Assembly (NCBI RefSeq): GCF_000348725.1
Contig: NC_020813.1
Location: 1,240,001 to 1,304,000 of the forward strand
DNA: 64,000 nucleotides
Direction: 5' to 3'
DNA from: Pseudobdellovibrio exovorus JSS
GTDB lineage: Bacteria; Bdellovibrionota; Bdellovibrionia; Bdellovibrionales; Bdellovibrionaceae
How positions within the stretch are numbered: the first letter of the stretch is position 1; every line of letters begins with the position of its first letter. Positions 8,931 through 17,761 of the stretch are shown here, in pieces. A program made the translations under genes and the position numbers. The notes below the pieces were generated by a model. That model worked only from the letters and a program-made list of their open reading frames with translations. It was not told where the DNA came from and did not search any database.

Positions 8931-9471
8931 AAAACATGTTTATGATGGTATCGAAGAGCACAATAATCCGATGCCGGATTGGTGGATATGGCTTTTCGTC
9001 GGCACAGTGATTTTCGGCGTTCTTTATTGGCTCCATTACGAAATCGGTGGCGGTGAGACCTCTAAGCAGCGCTATGAGCGCTTGTTAAAGGCGCACTATG
9101 AATCTAGTGAAAAGAATGCGCAATCCGCTATTGCCAGTGAAACAGAAGAAAGTCTGATGGAATACATGCAAGGGGAATCTGTCCTTGCAAATGGTGGACA
9201 AATTTATACTGAAAAGTGTGCCATGTGCCATGGACCACTTTTGGAAGGTCAGATTGGTCCGAATCTAACAGATAGTTTTTGGCTACATGGTCAGGGTACT
9301 CGATTGGATTTATTGCAAGTCATCCGCAAAGGAGTTCCTGAAAAAGGAATGCCGCCATGGGAAGGTTTGTTAAAGCCAGCTGAAATGAAAGACGTTGCAG
9401 CCTATGTGTATTCTAAAATCGGCAGTAACCCGCCAAATCCTAAAGTTCCAGAGGGGGCTGAGGTCAAATGA
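8920..9471 (+). CDS. ccoP: cbb3 oxidase mono-haem cytochrome c subunit CcoP
   Basis: The 183-residue protein begins with a soluble N-terminal segment containing the conserved EHNNPMPDWW pattern of CcoP and a single membrane helix (about 24-42). It continues into a periplasmic cytochrome c domain with C100-A-M-C103-H104 and a downstream GMPPW segment that offers the Met ligand. Classical CcoP is near 300 residues with two haems; this one has only one. The start at 8920 is preferred over 8908 because GGAGG sits five bases before it. It overlaps ccoQ by 11 bases and ccoG by ATGA. Confidence 0.92.
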   Translation: MSHEKHVYDGIEEHNNPMPDWWIWLFVGTVIFGVLYWLHYEIGGGETSKQRYERLLKAHYESSEKNAQSAIASETEESLMEYMQGESVLANGGQIYTEKCAMCHGPLLEGQIGPNLTDSFWLHGQGTRLDLLQVIRKGVPEKGMPPWEGLLKPAEMKDVAAYVYSKIGSNPPNPKVPEGAEVK

Positions 9472-10826
9472 GCCAAGTCACCAGCCCTTTTGCCGGACCA
9501 TCAGAGGTAAAAGGGCATTACGAAAGAATACGAAATATCCTTCAGCCAATACTGATTGTGGTATTTCTGTTTCTTCCGTGGGTCAGAGTGGCAGGTGAGC
9601 CGCTGCTGCTTTTGGACTTTGCGAATCGCCATTTCATTATTTTCGGGATTAACTTCTATTCACATGAAGCTCCGTTACTTTTCTATTTTCTTATTCTGAT
9701 TTTACTTTCCATTTTTATTGTGACAGCCGTTTTTGGACGTCTTTGGTGTGGGTGGACTTGTCCACAGACAGTTTTTCTTCACAGTGTATTTAATAAAATT
9801 GAAAAATGGGTTCTTGGACCTTTTTCTAAAAGAATGAGTTTTTATAATTCTGCAGAAAGCTGGAGCAAAAAAATAAAAGTTCTGTTCCTCTATATTGTCT
9901 TCTTATTGATCTGTTGGGTGCTATCGCACTCATTTGTTGCTTACTTTGTTGGGTCCGAAAGCCTTGTGCGCTTTATCGTCGAAGGACCATGGCAGCATCC
10001 TGTGGCCTTTTCTGTATTAGCTATCATGACAGGTGCTTTCTTTTTTAATTTCGTATTTTTCCGTGAAAGACTTTGTATCTATGTCTGTCCCTATGGACGA
10101 TTTCAAAATGCACTGATCGATAACAACTCTTTAGTGGTTTATTACGATCATGTTCGTGGCGAGCCCCGTGGCAAACGCCAGACTGCAGATAAAGGGGACT
10201 GCGTTGACTGCAAACGCTGTGTGACAGTTTGCCCTGTCAAGATCGACATCCGTCAAGGATTCCAATTGGACTGCATTGCCTGTGGAAAATGTATCGATGC
10301 CTGCAACGAAATTATGCCGAAGGTGCAAAGACCACAGCACTTAATTCGCTTTGAAACTGGAGATCAAAAAAAGATCAGTGTGAAGCGTTTCCGCTTGGTG
10401 CTGTATACACTTTTGTTTGTGGTTTTTTCTGGAGCTTTTGCGTGGTCACTTGGCAATCGAGCGGGTATTGATGTCGCCATTACGCGGTCCCATCAGAACT
10501 CTATTAGTAAAAGAGTGTCAGATATATCTAGTGGCGCAACGACGATCTGGCAAAATCAATTTCAGCTTCATATTAAAAATCAAATGCAGAAATCAGTCGA
10601 GATGACTTTAACCCTTTCAGAAAAAGACCTGAAACAAGGGTATCGTCTTCTGAGTCCAGCGGTACGTATGACTTTGGCTTCACAACAGGACAGCAAGCTT
10701 CCTGCCTTTATCGAAATCTCAGAAAGTGATTTAGAAAAAGCGCAGACCCATGAAGATTTAGAATTGATCATTCAGGTCGGTCCAGAAGTGCATGTTAAAA
10801 AAATCAGATTTATGCAACTTCGCTAG
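9468..10826 (+). CDS. ccoG: cbb3 oxidase assembly ferredoxin-like protein CcoG (RdxA/FixG)
   Basis: The 452-residue membrane protein has several helices in its first half and again near 310-330, and a GRLWCGWTCPQ segment near residue 88. Two 4Fe-4S cysteine clusters lie at about 245-285 (CVDCKRCVTVCP and CIACGKCIDAC), followed by a C-terminal Ig-like domain on the periplasmic side. In Rhodobacter the family reduces copper for cbb3 biogenesis. Its start overlaps ccoP. It closes the operon; no ccoH gene follows. Confidence 0.93.
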   Translation: MSQVTSPFAGPSEVKGHYERIRNILQPILIVVFLFLPWVRVAGEPLLLLDFANRHFIIFGINFYSHEAPLLFYFLILILLSIFIVTAVFGRLWCGWTCPQTVFLHSVFNKIEKWVLGPFSKRMSFYNSAESWSKKIKVLFLYIVFLLICWVLSHSFVAYFVGSESLVRFIVEGPWQHPVAFSVLAIMTGAFFFNFVFFRERLCIYVCPYGRFQNALIDNNSLVVYYDHVRGEPRGKRQTADKGDCVDCKRCVTVCPVKIDIRQGFQLDCIACGKCIDACNEIMPKVQRPQHLIRFETGDQKKISVKRFRLVLYTLLFVVFSGAFAWSLGNRAGIDVAITRSHQNSISKRVSDISSGATTIWQNQFQLHIKNQMQKSVEMTLTLSEKDLKQGYRLLSPAVRMTLASQQDSKLPAFIEISESDLEKAQTHEDLELIIQVGPEVHVKKIRFMQLR

Positions 10827-10828
10827 AT

Positions 10829-11686
10829 TTAATCAGGCTTCAGCATAATTTCTTCAGCTCGCATGATAGGTAAACTCAAGTGACCTTCTTGCGGCAAAAG
10901 AAATAATTTAGAATTCTTGATTCGTTTCGACATGAGTTGAGAGACCGCATCAGGTACAATCACATCTTCATCACCATGCCAGAAAGAGATCGGCATGGCG
11001 AAGTCTTGAAAATTCTGACTCCAATGAGACAGAAAAACACGGGCATCTTGTATCGGTCCCAGTCCTTTTTGCTCTAAAGCTTCTTTTAGATTGAGCTGTA
11101 AAGAGCCGATTGCATCGGTTTCTTTAAGGCATTTATCATCCGCAGCTGAGGTCGGAAAGAATAACTGCATGATAGGGGATCGCTTATTAGGATTCTGTAG
11201 AGCCAGCGTTAGCTGAAAGGCAGAGTTCAAAAGATCTTTTTGAATAAATGGCAAAAGCTTCAAGGCTGCATAAGAGCTTTTCGGAAATGCCTTTTGAACC
11301 TCTTTAATGGCGAGGTCTCCTAAACCACAGATCACGCGAACTGAGGTGATCTTTTGTGGTAGATGCTGCGCCAGACTCAAACCATAGGGGGTGCCGCCGC
11401 TGACCGTGACCACTTCAAACTGTTGCCAGTCGTACTGAGCAGTTAATTCTTTTGAGATCTCTAGGCACACATGAAGCATGTGATCTGTTTTAATCGTGGT
11501 TTTATGATAACCGGGGCGATCAAAACAGAGGGCATGGATTCCGCGTTGGTTTGCGAAATGTTCGAATATCTTGATTTGCGAGCTAGAGCCGGGGAATCCA
11601 TGAAAGAAAAGAACTTTGCGAGGACCTGAGCCCACGCTACGATAAGACACTGGGCCACATGAAGTTTGTGTGATTTGAACTTTCAT
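10829..11686 (-). CDS. Alpha/beta-hydrolase fold enzyme
   Basis: The 285-residue protein shows the fold's landmarks in order: an oxyanion HGFPGS motif (about 29-34), the nucleophile elbow V-S96-G-G, an acid D241 in HGDEDVIVP and the base H269 in QEGHLSLP. No signal peptide is visible, so it is probably cytoplasmic. The substrate cannot be read from the sequence; esterase, lipase or C-C hydrolase are all possible. It is convergent with ccoG with only two bases between stops and lies downstream of slyX. Confidence 0.82.
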   Translation of the reverse strand: MKVQITQTSCGPVSYRSVGSGPRKVLFFHGFPGSSSQIKIFEHFANQRGIHALCFDRPGYHKTTIKTDHMLHVCLEISKELTAQYDWQQFEVVTVSGGTPYGLSLAQHLPQKITSVRVICGLGDLAIKEVQKAFPKSSYAALKLLPFIQKDLLNSAFQLTLALQNPNKRSPIMQLFFPTSAADDKCLKETDAIGSLQLNLKEALEQKGLGPIQDARVFLSHWSQNFQDFAMPISFWHGDEDVIVPDAVSQLMSKRIKNSKLFLLPQEGHLSLPIMRAEEIMLKPD

Positions 11687-11722
11687 AAGAAATTTTCTGT
11701 TGGTGGTTTTATATCTGGTGCT

Positions 11723-11929
11723 TTAATAGTGTGGTGGTTTCTCATTTGCGGGCCCAATATCAGGACTGGGCGTGACATCTTGTAGCCTTTTGTGAATATG
11801 GCTTAACTGTTTTTGCAAAAGATCAATCTGTTGCTGCTGATTATAAAGGACCTGACTCAGTTCTTCCAACTGGAATTCCTGATGGGCGATTTTGCTTTCT
11901 AAGTTAATAAAACGTGAATCATCATTCAT
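11723..11929 (-). CDS. slyX: SlyX family protein
   Basis: The 68-residue protein is an N-terminal coiled coil (heptads through about residue 48) followed by a short tail ending in NEKPPHY. That tail, a Pro-Pro-His-Tyr terminus, is the family hallmark. The biochemical role of SlyX is unknown. The ATG at 11929 is chosen over an upstream TTG because family members begin just before the coiled coil and because the extension would run into the preceding gene. Confidence 0.85.
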   Translation of the reverse strand: MNDDSRFINLESKIAHQEFQLEELSQVLYNQQQQIDLLQKQLSHIHKRLQDVTPSPDIGPANEKPPHY

Positions 11930-11939
11930 GGATAACCAC

Positions 11940-12554
11940 TTACTCTGTCTTAGAAGACCCGTCAACTAAAGCTAACTCGATTGGTTTTTTCAGTTGTAAT
12001 GTGATGTCTTCAAAACCAGTTTCTGATTCCATCCATGCTGTCATACCGGGGATAACAATTTTATTTTTTAATTCGGCTGACATGCGACAATTCGTGGTGC
12101 TCAAGGGATTAAATTTCATCGTGAGTTTTATCAGTTCCTTACTAACTTGAATAATTTCTACCTTTTCCGAAACCACTTGGTTGTAGTTACTGCGTAAATC
12201 AGATTGAGGGTACATCTTAACAGAAGCTGTAATCGGCTGTGATTTTTGGCAGGCTTCATCTAAACTACTGAAGGCCTTATCGCCACTGGCAGAAGTTAAT
12301 ACTTTGTAATCACTATATAGACTTTCAATTTTGTCCTGAGCTAATCCTTTAACGGTGTATTCAACTTTGAATTCCTGATTGGCAGAGATTTGCTTTAAAG
12401 GCTTTCCCTGCATATCCATCACTTGGGCTGAAACTAAGCTGGGGTTGGCGGCATAACCAGTAAAAGGAATAGCCACAGCTATCGCTATTAAGCCAAGGGG
12501 GCGAAGAAGACTTCGGTGGATTTTGCAAGATAGGGTTGTTTTCTCTGCTTTCAT
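11940..12554 (-). CDS. Secreted protein of unknown function
   Basis: The 204-residue protein has a signal peptide (hydrophobic about 19-32, cleavage likely after Ala-Ala near 35-36) and a mature part rich in beta-strand-like segments, with two Cys that could pair in the periplasm. No family is recognised. It lies 10 bases upstream of slyX and the two are probably cotranscribed, but there is no evidence for a shared role. Confidence 0.6.
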   Translation of the reverse strand: MKAEKTTLSCKIHRSLLRPLGLIAIAVAIPFTGYAANPSLVSAQVMDMQGKPLKQISANQEFKVEYTVKGLAQDKIESLYSDYKVLTSASGDKAFSSLDEACQKSQPITASVKMYPQSDLRSNYNQVVSEKVEIIQVSKELIKLTMKFNPLSTTNCRMSAELKNKIVIPGMTAWMESETGFEDITLQLKKPIELALVDGSSKTE

Positions 12555-12568
12555 GTGAGCTCCAAACT

Positions 12569-12585
12569 CGGGCTTTTAGGGCCCG
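12569..12585 (-). terminator. Hairpin between ppc and the secreted-protein gene
   Basis: CGGGC and GCCCG pair around a seven-base loop on the minus-strand message downstream of ppc. A second, looser inverted repeat (GCCCTTG at 12602-12608 with CAAGGGC at 12638-12644) lies just before it. Neither is followed by a strong U-run, so partial termination or mRNA protection are both possible. Confidence 0.3.
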
Positions 12586-12651
12586 TGTGAGGTTTTGCAA
12601 AGCCCTTGCCAGCCAATCTCAAATAGAGACGTTTTGACAAGGGCGTGCTGT

Positions 12652-15024
12652 CTAGCCTGTGGTCAGCATGCCGCTGGAAATACCGGTCACAGTCACTCGT
12701 AGCAGGTCGGCCTCATTTTTCTTTTTGGCTGTAATCTGCAGTAGATTTAAAGGATGAATCATGGATGAGCGCAACTGGATGCTTTCTCCCAGCCATGGAC
12801 GGAACCATAGAAATTGTTTTTCGCCAGTAATCTCTTGATAGGCGCGTATTGTTCTTTGGTATTCCTTTTGGAAGCTGGCATAGACCATGTCCACTTCTGA
12901 TTGAGGTAGTCCGCATTGGCTTAAATACACTTTCCAGACGGGCATTTCAACTTTAGCTATGGTAAAGCCCAGTGCTTTTATGTAAGAGCGAAACACGGCT
13001 TCTTTTTTATAAGAAGCTTTTAAAGCTTTTTTCTGTGCGCTTGTTGACTCTTCCCATGCGCTACCAACGCCCCACCATGTTTGGAAAAGCACGCGAGTTT
13101 GTGTCCAACACAGAACCCAAGGAATAGCGCGAAGATTTTTAACTGTGAGTTCTCCAGAGCGCTTACTCGGGCGAGATCCAATTTTAAGTAGATTCAAATA
13201 GGAATAAGGGGTTGCTCTTTCTGAAATTTTTAAAAATTCAGATTCAGTGATGGTCTGGCGATAATAAGAAGCCACACGCCCAGAAAACTTTTTCAATTCA
13301 CTTGATGGTAATGGCTGGGACTTTTGAGTAAGTCCTTTGGCGGCATACTCAATAATTTTTTGAACTTGTCGTTGGGCAATGCTGGGTGTGGCTAAAGAGC
13401 GATCGATCATTTCCCCTTGAATGGTAACTTTATAGCGATCTAATGCTGTCTTTGGCCACCATGCAATTTGATCATCAATCGAGCCTCCGCCGCGATCTAC
13501 GCTGCCGCCAGAGCCGTGGAAAAAGACAGAGGTAAGACCTGCCTTTTTACAAACTCGCTCTAATTGAGGCAAAGCCGTGGCAATAGCTATGCGACTGTAA
13601 AGAGCTCCTGACTCTTTTGATGAATCGGAATAACCGACCATCATTTCAAATCGTGCACCCCAATCGTTTTTTGCAGCGGATTTAATCTGTGGCATTTTCA
13701 GCAGCACTTGCATAATCTGTTCAGCATCTCTTAACGATTCTGCATCTTCAAATAAAGGTATTACAGGAATAGAGCGTTTTTTTAAGAAAAGACGCTGACG
13801 TTTAAAGGCCATGATCACGTGTTCTGGCTTCTGTGTCATACTGATAATAAATCCACGCACGTACCAGCGAGGGTCTCCGCCGTCAGAGAGATCGGCAAGT
13901 AGGCGTAGCATACGATCAATGACTAAAGATGGTTGGCTGAGTGGTCGTGACATCAGCACATCAGAAGACTCACGTAGTTCCAATGGAATCACAAGCGCGG
14001 GAAAGATATGAAGGAGCTTCTTAAGTTGAAGCAGTGAAGGGTGTTCGACTCCAAAACTTCTGGTGTACAGACCTAAAAAACTGTGGACGAGCTTATGCAT
14101 TGAATCTATGCGTTTGGCATCAGACTTTTTTAGCACCTTGATTTGCGAAAGAGCTTTTTTAACTTTTTGCAAATCAGTTTGTAAGTCAGTCAGAAGTTTT
14201 GAAGACTGTGTGTAGTCCAAACTCTGTTGAACTTGTCGAAGTAAGTCAGTTGCAACTTCAACCAGTCTTTTGCGAGAAAGACTCAGGCTTTCGCGCATGA
14301 CTTTCTCGTTAACACCGGGATGTCCATCTTTGTCTCCACCGACCCATGTTCTGATGAAAAGTGGCACGTCATGGGATTCCATATCTAAAAGAGCTAGCAG
14401 CACATGATCGCGCAAAATTAACGAATAGATATGCTCAGCTTCATCTTTAACATGTGGTGAGCGTTTACGAGCGATAGGGGTATGCCATGCCAGTTCGAGT
14501 AGATGAAACAACTTCTCAGACTCGGAAGCTGTTAAAGAAAATTCCGCTTTGATATTGGTTGCGCGCACAAGTGATTGTTGTAAAAGATCCTGTATTAAAT
14601 GAAAAACTGCAATGTTCTGTGGAGAGCGGGCTTCCGTTGGATGGGCTGTCAAAACATAGATGACGGCCGATGGAAGTTTTGATTTAGGGGCTACTGAGGT
14701 ATGATCTTTTTGGTCAAGGCGATAGCTGCGGTAGGCATTTTCACAGGCATTCATCAGTTCCAGCATCAAGGTAAAGGCATGCGCAAGGTGGGTTCTATCT
14801 TCGGTCGACCATTTTTCAATTTGCCTATAAAGAGTGTTAAGCTGCTGAAAGGAGTTTTCATCGGAGGCTTTGCGCAATTCCACCATCTTTTTTCGAATAC
14901 TTTCAACCATATTATATTTTTTTTCACCTAGCTCGCGTTGAATAACTAGGCCAAATTGAAAGACAGATTGATAGACAAGGGTGCGTAATTCTGATGATAA
15001 ATGTGTCATATAATGATGTTTCAT
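12652..15024 (-). CDS. ppc: Phosphoenolpyruvate carboxylase
   Basis: The 790-residue enzyme makes oxaloacetate from PEP and bicarbonate. Visible landmarks are the catalytic H128 in the TAHPTEA motif, GGDKDGHPGV near 229-238, VGYSDSSKESG near 463-473, and the glycine loop at 502-514 with R511 (E. coli R587). The loop's first Arg (E. coli R581) is Ser505 here. The C-terminus ends LTTG instead of the usual RNTG, so the Asn that binds the inhibitor aspartate (E. coli N881) is Thr788. The length is about 90 residues below E. coli. Conserved motifs leave little doubt about the family. Confidence 0.93.
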   Translation of the reverse strand: MKHHYMTHLSSELRTLVYQSVFQFGLVIQRELGEKKYNMVESIRKKMVELRKASDENSFQQLNTLYRQIEKWSTEDRTHLAHAFTLMLELMNACENAYRSYRLDQKDHTSVAPKSKLPSAVIYVLTAHPTEARSPQNIAVFHLIQDLLQQSLVRATNIKAEFSLTASESEKLFHLLELAWHTPIARKRSPHVKDEAEHIYSLILRDHVLLALLDMESHDVPLFIRTWVGGDKDGHPGVNEKVMRESLSLSRKRLVEVATDLLRQVQQSLDYTQSSKLLTDLQTDLQKVKKALSQIKVLKKSDAKRIDSMHKLVHSFLGLYTRSFGVEHPSLLQLKKLLHIFPALVIPLELRESSDVLMSRPLSQPSLVIDRMLRLLADLSDGGDPRWYVRGFIISMTQKPEHVIMAFKRQRLFLKKRSIPVIPLFEDAESLRDAEQIMQVLLKMPQIKSAAKNDWGARFEMMVGYSDSSKESGALYSRIAIATALPQLERVCKKAGLTSVFFHGSGGSVDRGGGSIDDQIAWWPKTALDRYKVTIQGEMIDRSLATPSIAQRQVQKIIEYAAKGLTQKSQPLPSSELKKFSGRVASYYRQTITESEFLKISERATPYSYLNLLKIGSRPSKRSGELTVKNLRAIPWVLCWTQTRVLFQTWWGVGSAWEESTSAQKKALKASYKKEAVFRSYIKALGFTIAKVEMPVWKVYLSQCGLPQSEVDMVYASFQKEYQRTIRAYQEITGEKQFLWFRPWLGESIQLRSSMIHPLNLLQITAKKKNEADLLRVTVTGISSGMLTTG

Positions 15025-15090
15025 TATTAGAGTTGATTTGACAATAATTTAGTGTGCAAGAAAAGACATTCGGATTAGAATATCAAAGCC

Positions 15091-15828
15091 ATGCCCAGCA
15101 GAGAGTTAAAAGAGATTGTTAAATTTAATGAACATGATGTTGAAGTCGTCAGAGTTAAAGGACGACGAGGCATTGTTATTCGTCTTTTTCCCGATAGGCC
15201 AATTTCGGTACGCACCAATCAAAGCGTGAGCTTGAAACAGGTGACGGACTTCTTGCAGGCCAAAAGTAGTTGGATTGAAAAACACCAAAAAAGATTCGAT
15301 TTGTTGGCGCAAAGATTTCCCAAACCTCAGGTAAAACAGGGCGAGCGATTTCCATACCTAGGTGAGTTAAAGTATCTACAGTTTTATCCGGATAGAATTA
15401 AAAACTACAAATTTTCTATTGAGGATGGATTTTTGATCTGTCGCTGTCCGGCAGCGAGTCCTATAAATGATGAAGCTTTCTTTGCGGAATTAAAGAAATT
15501 CTATAAAAAACAGGCGATTACAGAGCTATCAGAGAGATTTTTAAAATGGCAGTCTGAAACAGGTTTGAAGGCTGTGCGATTAAATTTTAGATCTAACCGC
15601 AGTCGTTGGGGAAGTTGCTCCTCACAAAAACATATTTCCTTAAATTGGAAGTTGATCTGTCAGTCCCCAGCATTAATTGATTATGTTATTGTGCATGAAC
15701 TCTGTCATTTAAGGCATATGAATCATTCGGCAGATTTTTGGGGGCTGGTAGAAGCGTTTTTGCCTTCTTATCGCGAGGTAGAGCAGGTTTTACACGATCA
15801 AGAACAATTGGGGAACTTTTTATCATGA
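15091..15828 (+). CDS. DUF45/YgjP-type metallopeptidase
   Basis: The 245-residue protein has a C-terminal zinc-hydrolase motif H202-E-L-C-H206, with further His at 209 and 212 in the family pattern HxxHSxxFW. It is preceded by the RSRWGSCSS segment (about 171-178) that characterises the YgjP-like DUF45 family. No signal peptide is seen. Substrates are unknown; some relatives sit next to restriction or repair genes. Its stop overlaps the start of the glyoxalase II gene as ATGA. Confidence 0.85.
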   Translation: MPSRELKEIVKFNEHDVEVVRVKGRRGIVIRLFPDRPISVRTNQSVSLKQVTDFLQAKSSWIEKHQKRFDLLAQRFPKPQVKQGERFPYLGELKYLQFYPDRIKNYKFSIEDGFLICRCPAASPINDEAFFAELKKFYKKQAITELSERFLKWQSETGLKAVRLNFRSNRSRWGSCSSQKHISLNWKLICQSPALIDYVIVHELCHLRHMNHSADFWGLVEAFLPSYREVEQVLHDQEQLGNFLS

Positions 15829-16604
15829 GCCATAAAGAATTCTCCAAGCAGGAACTGAGTAAGGAATTAAATCAGAATTTTACAAATTCAGTTAAATTAT
15901 TACCCGCGTTTCAAGACAACTATATCTTTGTGGTGAGCAATAAAAATAAAGAGGCCTTAGTCATTGATCCGGGCGATGGAGATGTGGTGTTGGACTTTCT
16001 AAAAACCCACAACTTAAATTTGAAAATGATTCTGGTGACTCACCATCATCATGATCATATCGGTGGTTTAGGAAAGCTCGTAGCTCAGTTTCCACGCGTG
16101 GAAGTTTTTGGGCCTATTCGTCATGTCGGTGAAATACCGCACTTAACCCAAGCCGTTTCTGCAGGGGAGTCTCTAGTTTTCGGTGAGAATGAATTTGTTG
16201 TGTATGACTTGGCTGGGCACACCAAAGGCCATATTGCCTATTTTGAAACTCAAAGACACTGGCTCTTTTCTGGGGATGTTATATTTGGTTTGGGCTGTGG
16301 ACGTATTTTTGATGGCACCTTTGAACAGCAGTATCAATCCATGCAGGCGATCAAAGACCTGCCTTTGACCACCTTGATCTATTGCGCCCATGAATACACG
16401 GAAACGAACTTTCGATTTCTACAAAGTTTGGGCGAGTTAAGTCCTGAACAAAAACTCTATGGTGAGCACTTAAAAGAAATACGCCAAAAAGGCCAACCTT
16501 CAGTTCCTTTAGAATTGAAAAAAGAAATCGTAGCCAATCCTTTTTTACTGGCGAAGGATTTTACAGATTTTTCCAGAATCAGAAACTTAAGAAATCAGTT
16601 TTAG
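15825..16604 (+). CDS. gloB: Glyoxalase II-type metallo-beta-lactamase hydrolase
   Basis: The 259-residue protein carries the binuclear zinc motif T-H73-x-H75-x-D77-H78 followed by IGG, a GHT segment near 137 and FSGDVIFGLGCGR near 152-164, the set seen in hydroxyacylglutathione hydrolases. The C-terminal helical part fits the glyoxalase II substrate domain. It would hydrolyse S-lactoylglutathione or a similar thioester in methylglyoxal detoxification. The start at 15825 is chosen from the ATGA overlap with the upstream peptidase gene; a longer frame from 15738 is an overlap artefact. Confidence 0.88.
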   Translation: MSHKEFSKQELSKELNQNFTNSVKLLPAFQDNYIFVVSNKNKEALVIDPGDGDVVLDFLKTHNLNLKMILVTHHHHDHIGGLGKLVAQFPRVEVFGPIRHVGEIPHLTQAVSAGESLVFGENEFVVYDLAGHTKGHIAYFETQRHWLFSGDVIFGLGCGRIFDGTFEQQYQSMQAIKDLPLTTLIYCAHEYTETNFRFLQSLGELSPEQKLYGEHLKEIRQKGQPSVPLELKKEIVANPFLLAKDFTDFSRIRNLRNQF

Positions 16605-16608
16605 TATA

Positions 16609-17289
16609 TTACTGAGATTTTTTGGTAAGACAGTAAAGATCAGTCCCTCTTATGGGTTCTTGTCTTTCTAAACTCAAAGTGGACCCTAACTTAGAAAAAT
16701 CAGTTGCCAAATCTACAGCGTGATCTTTTTGAGATCGTATCAAAACATAGGCGACACCCTGAGGTTTTAAAGAGGATTCAATGCTTTGAATAAGATTTTG
16801 AAAATCGGAATCCAGAAAGAACCGGCATCTATTTTTGAACTCAGAAGAGGACAAAACTCCATTTTTAGGGTCAAAGTAAGGAGGGTTACAAAGGATCAGA
16901 TCGTACTTTTCTTTAAATGAATTTTGCGATTTGAGAGTGTTATAATTGGCTGTAATAAACTGTCCATCAGGAATCTGAACCTCGGCAGGAATCTGTGCCT
17001 TTAATGTGGCCATATTTTGTTCGAAATGAGGGCGATAGACTTCTTGGACATCAAGAAAATCCATGGTTAGGGGTAAGTCGAAGTTGTTTGAAGCTAAATG
17101 GAAAAGTAAGTCTAATCCAATAATGCCACAGCCAGAGCACAAATCGAGCGCATTCTGATAGGTTTTAACCTGCTGTCGTCTGATATCTTCAAATACACGT
17201 CGAGCCAGAAAGACGGAATCGTGGGAAAAACGATAGTCTTCTGGTTGGCTGTAATTCAAAGTGAAGTGAGGGTTGATAGACGACATCAT
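16609..17289 (-). CDS. TrmN6-like N6-adenine tRNA methyltransferase
   Basis: The 226-residue protein has the Rossmann methyltransferase motif I (LDLCSGCGIIGLDL, near 46-59) and the catalytic NPPY motif near 136-139 that marks amino-group methylation. The N-terminal QPEDYRFSHDSVFLA stretch resembles YfiC/TrmN6, which methylates A37 of tRNA-Val. Ribosomal RNA or protein glutamine as substrate cannot be excluded. It is convergent with gloB, with four bases between stops. Confidence 0.82.
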   Translation of the reverse strand: MMSSINPHFTLNYSQPEDYRFSHDSVFLARRVFEDIRRQQVKTYQNALDLCSGCGIIGLDLLFHLASNNFDLPLTMDFLDVQEVYRPHFEQNMATLKAQIPAEVQIPDGQFITANYNTLKSQNSFKEKYDLILCNPPYFDPKNGVLSSSEFKNRCRFFLDSDFQNLIQSIESSLKPQGVAYVLIRSQKDHAVDLATDFSKLGSTLSLERQEPIRGTDLYCLTKKSQ

Positions 17290-17414
17290 TTGAAGTTAAC
17301 CCAATTAAATCGACGTGTCGCGAAAATTTATTTGCGCCCAGTTTGGTTCTTGTCAGGGGTTAGGGCGTTTAGTTTAATGAGGGGGATTCGTAAACTTAAA
17401 TGAAAGAGGGAACA

Positions 17415-17726
17415 ATGAAATCAATCATTCTTTTTGCTTTATTGGCGTCACAAACGGCTTTAGCTGCTGAAACTTGCTTCAATTCAAGCTCGGCTCGCAG
17501 TTGGAAATACGATCATCACACGCGCACGTTGCAAGTCAGAGCTGCTGGTGGCAACTATGATATCCAAACTTTTATTTGCCCTGAGCTTCCTTGGGCTCGC
17601 AAAATTGCATTTAAATCCTTCTTTAGCTCACGTGTTTGTCGTGGTGACGAAGTCCTTGTTATCAACGCATGGGACGAAGTTGTAGATCGTTGCCGTATTG
17701 ACTCTGTTACACGATCTGTAAACTAA
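17415..17726 (+). CDS. Small secreted protein
   Basis: A 103-residue protein with a signal peptide (about 1-17, cleavage after Ala-Leu-Ala-Ala) and four Cys that could form two disulfides. The start at 17415 is chosen because GAGGG lies six bases before it; a start at 17400 has none. The mature part, beta-rich with many Arg and aromatic residues, has no recognised motif. It sits 35 bases before another secreted protein gene, probably one operon. Confidence 0.65.
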   Translation: MKSIILFALLASQTALAAETCFNSSSARSWKYDHHTRTLQVRAAGGNYDIQTFICPELPWARKIAFKSFFSSRVCRGDEVLVINAWDEVVDRCRIDSVTRSVN

Positions 17727-17761
17727 AACTAATAGCGTATTTGTAACCAAGAGGTATTGAA

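Noticed and set aside
15738-15824. N-terminal extension of glyoxalase II
   Set aside because: It would overlap the peptidase gene by 91 bases, has no family match, and the ATGA overlap gives a normal start.
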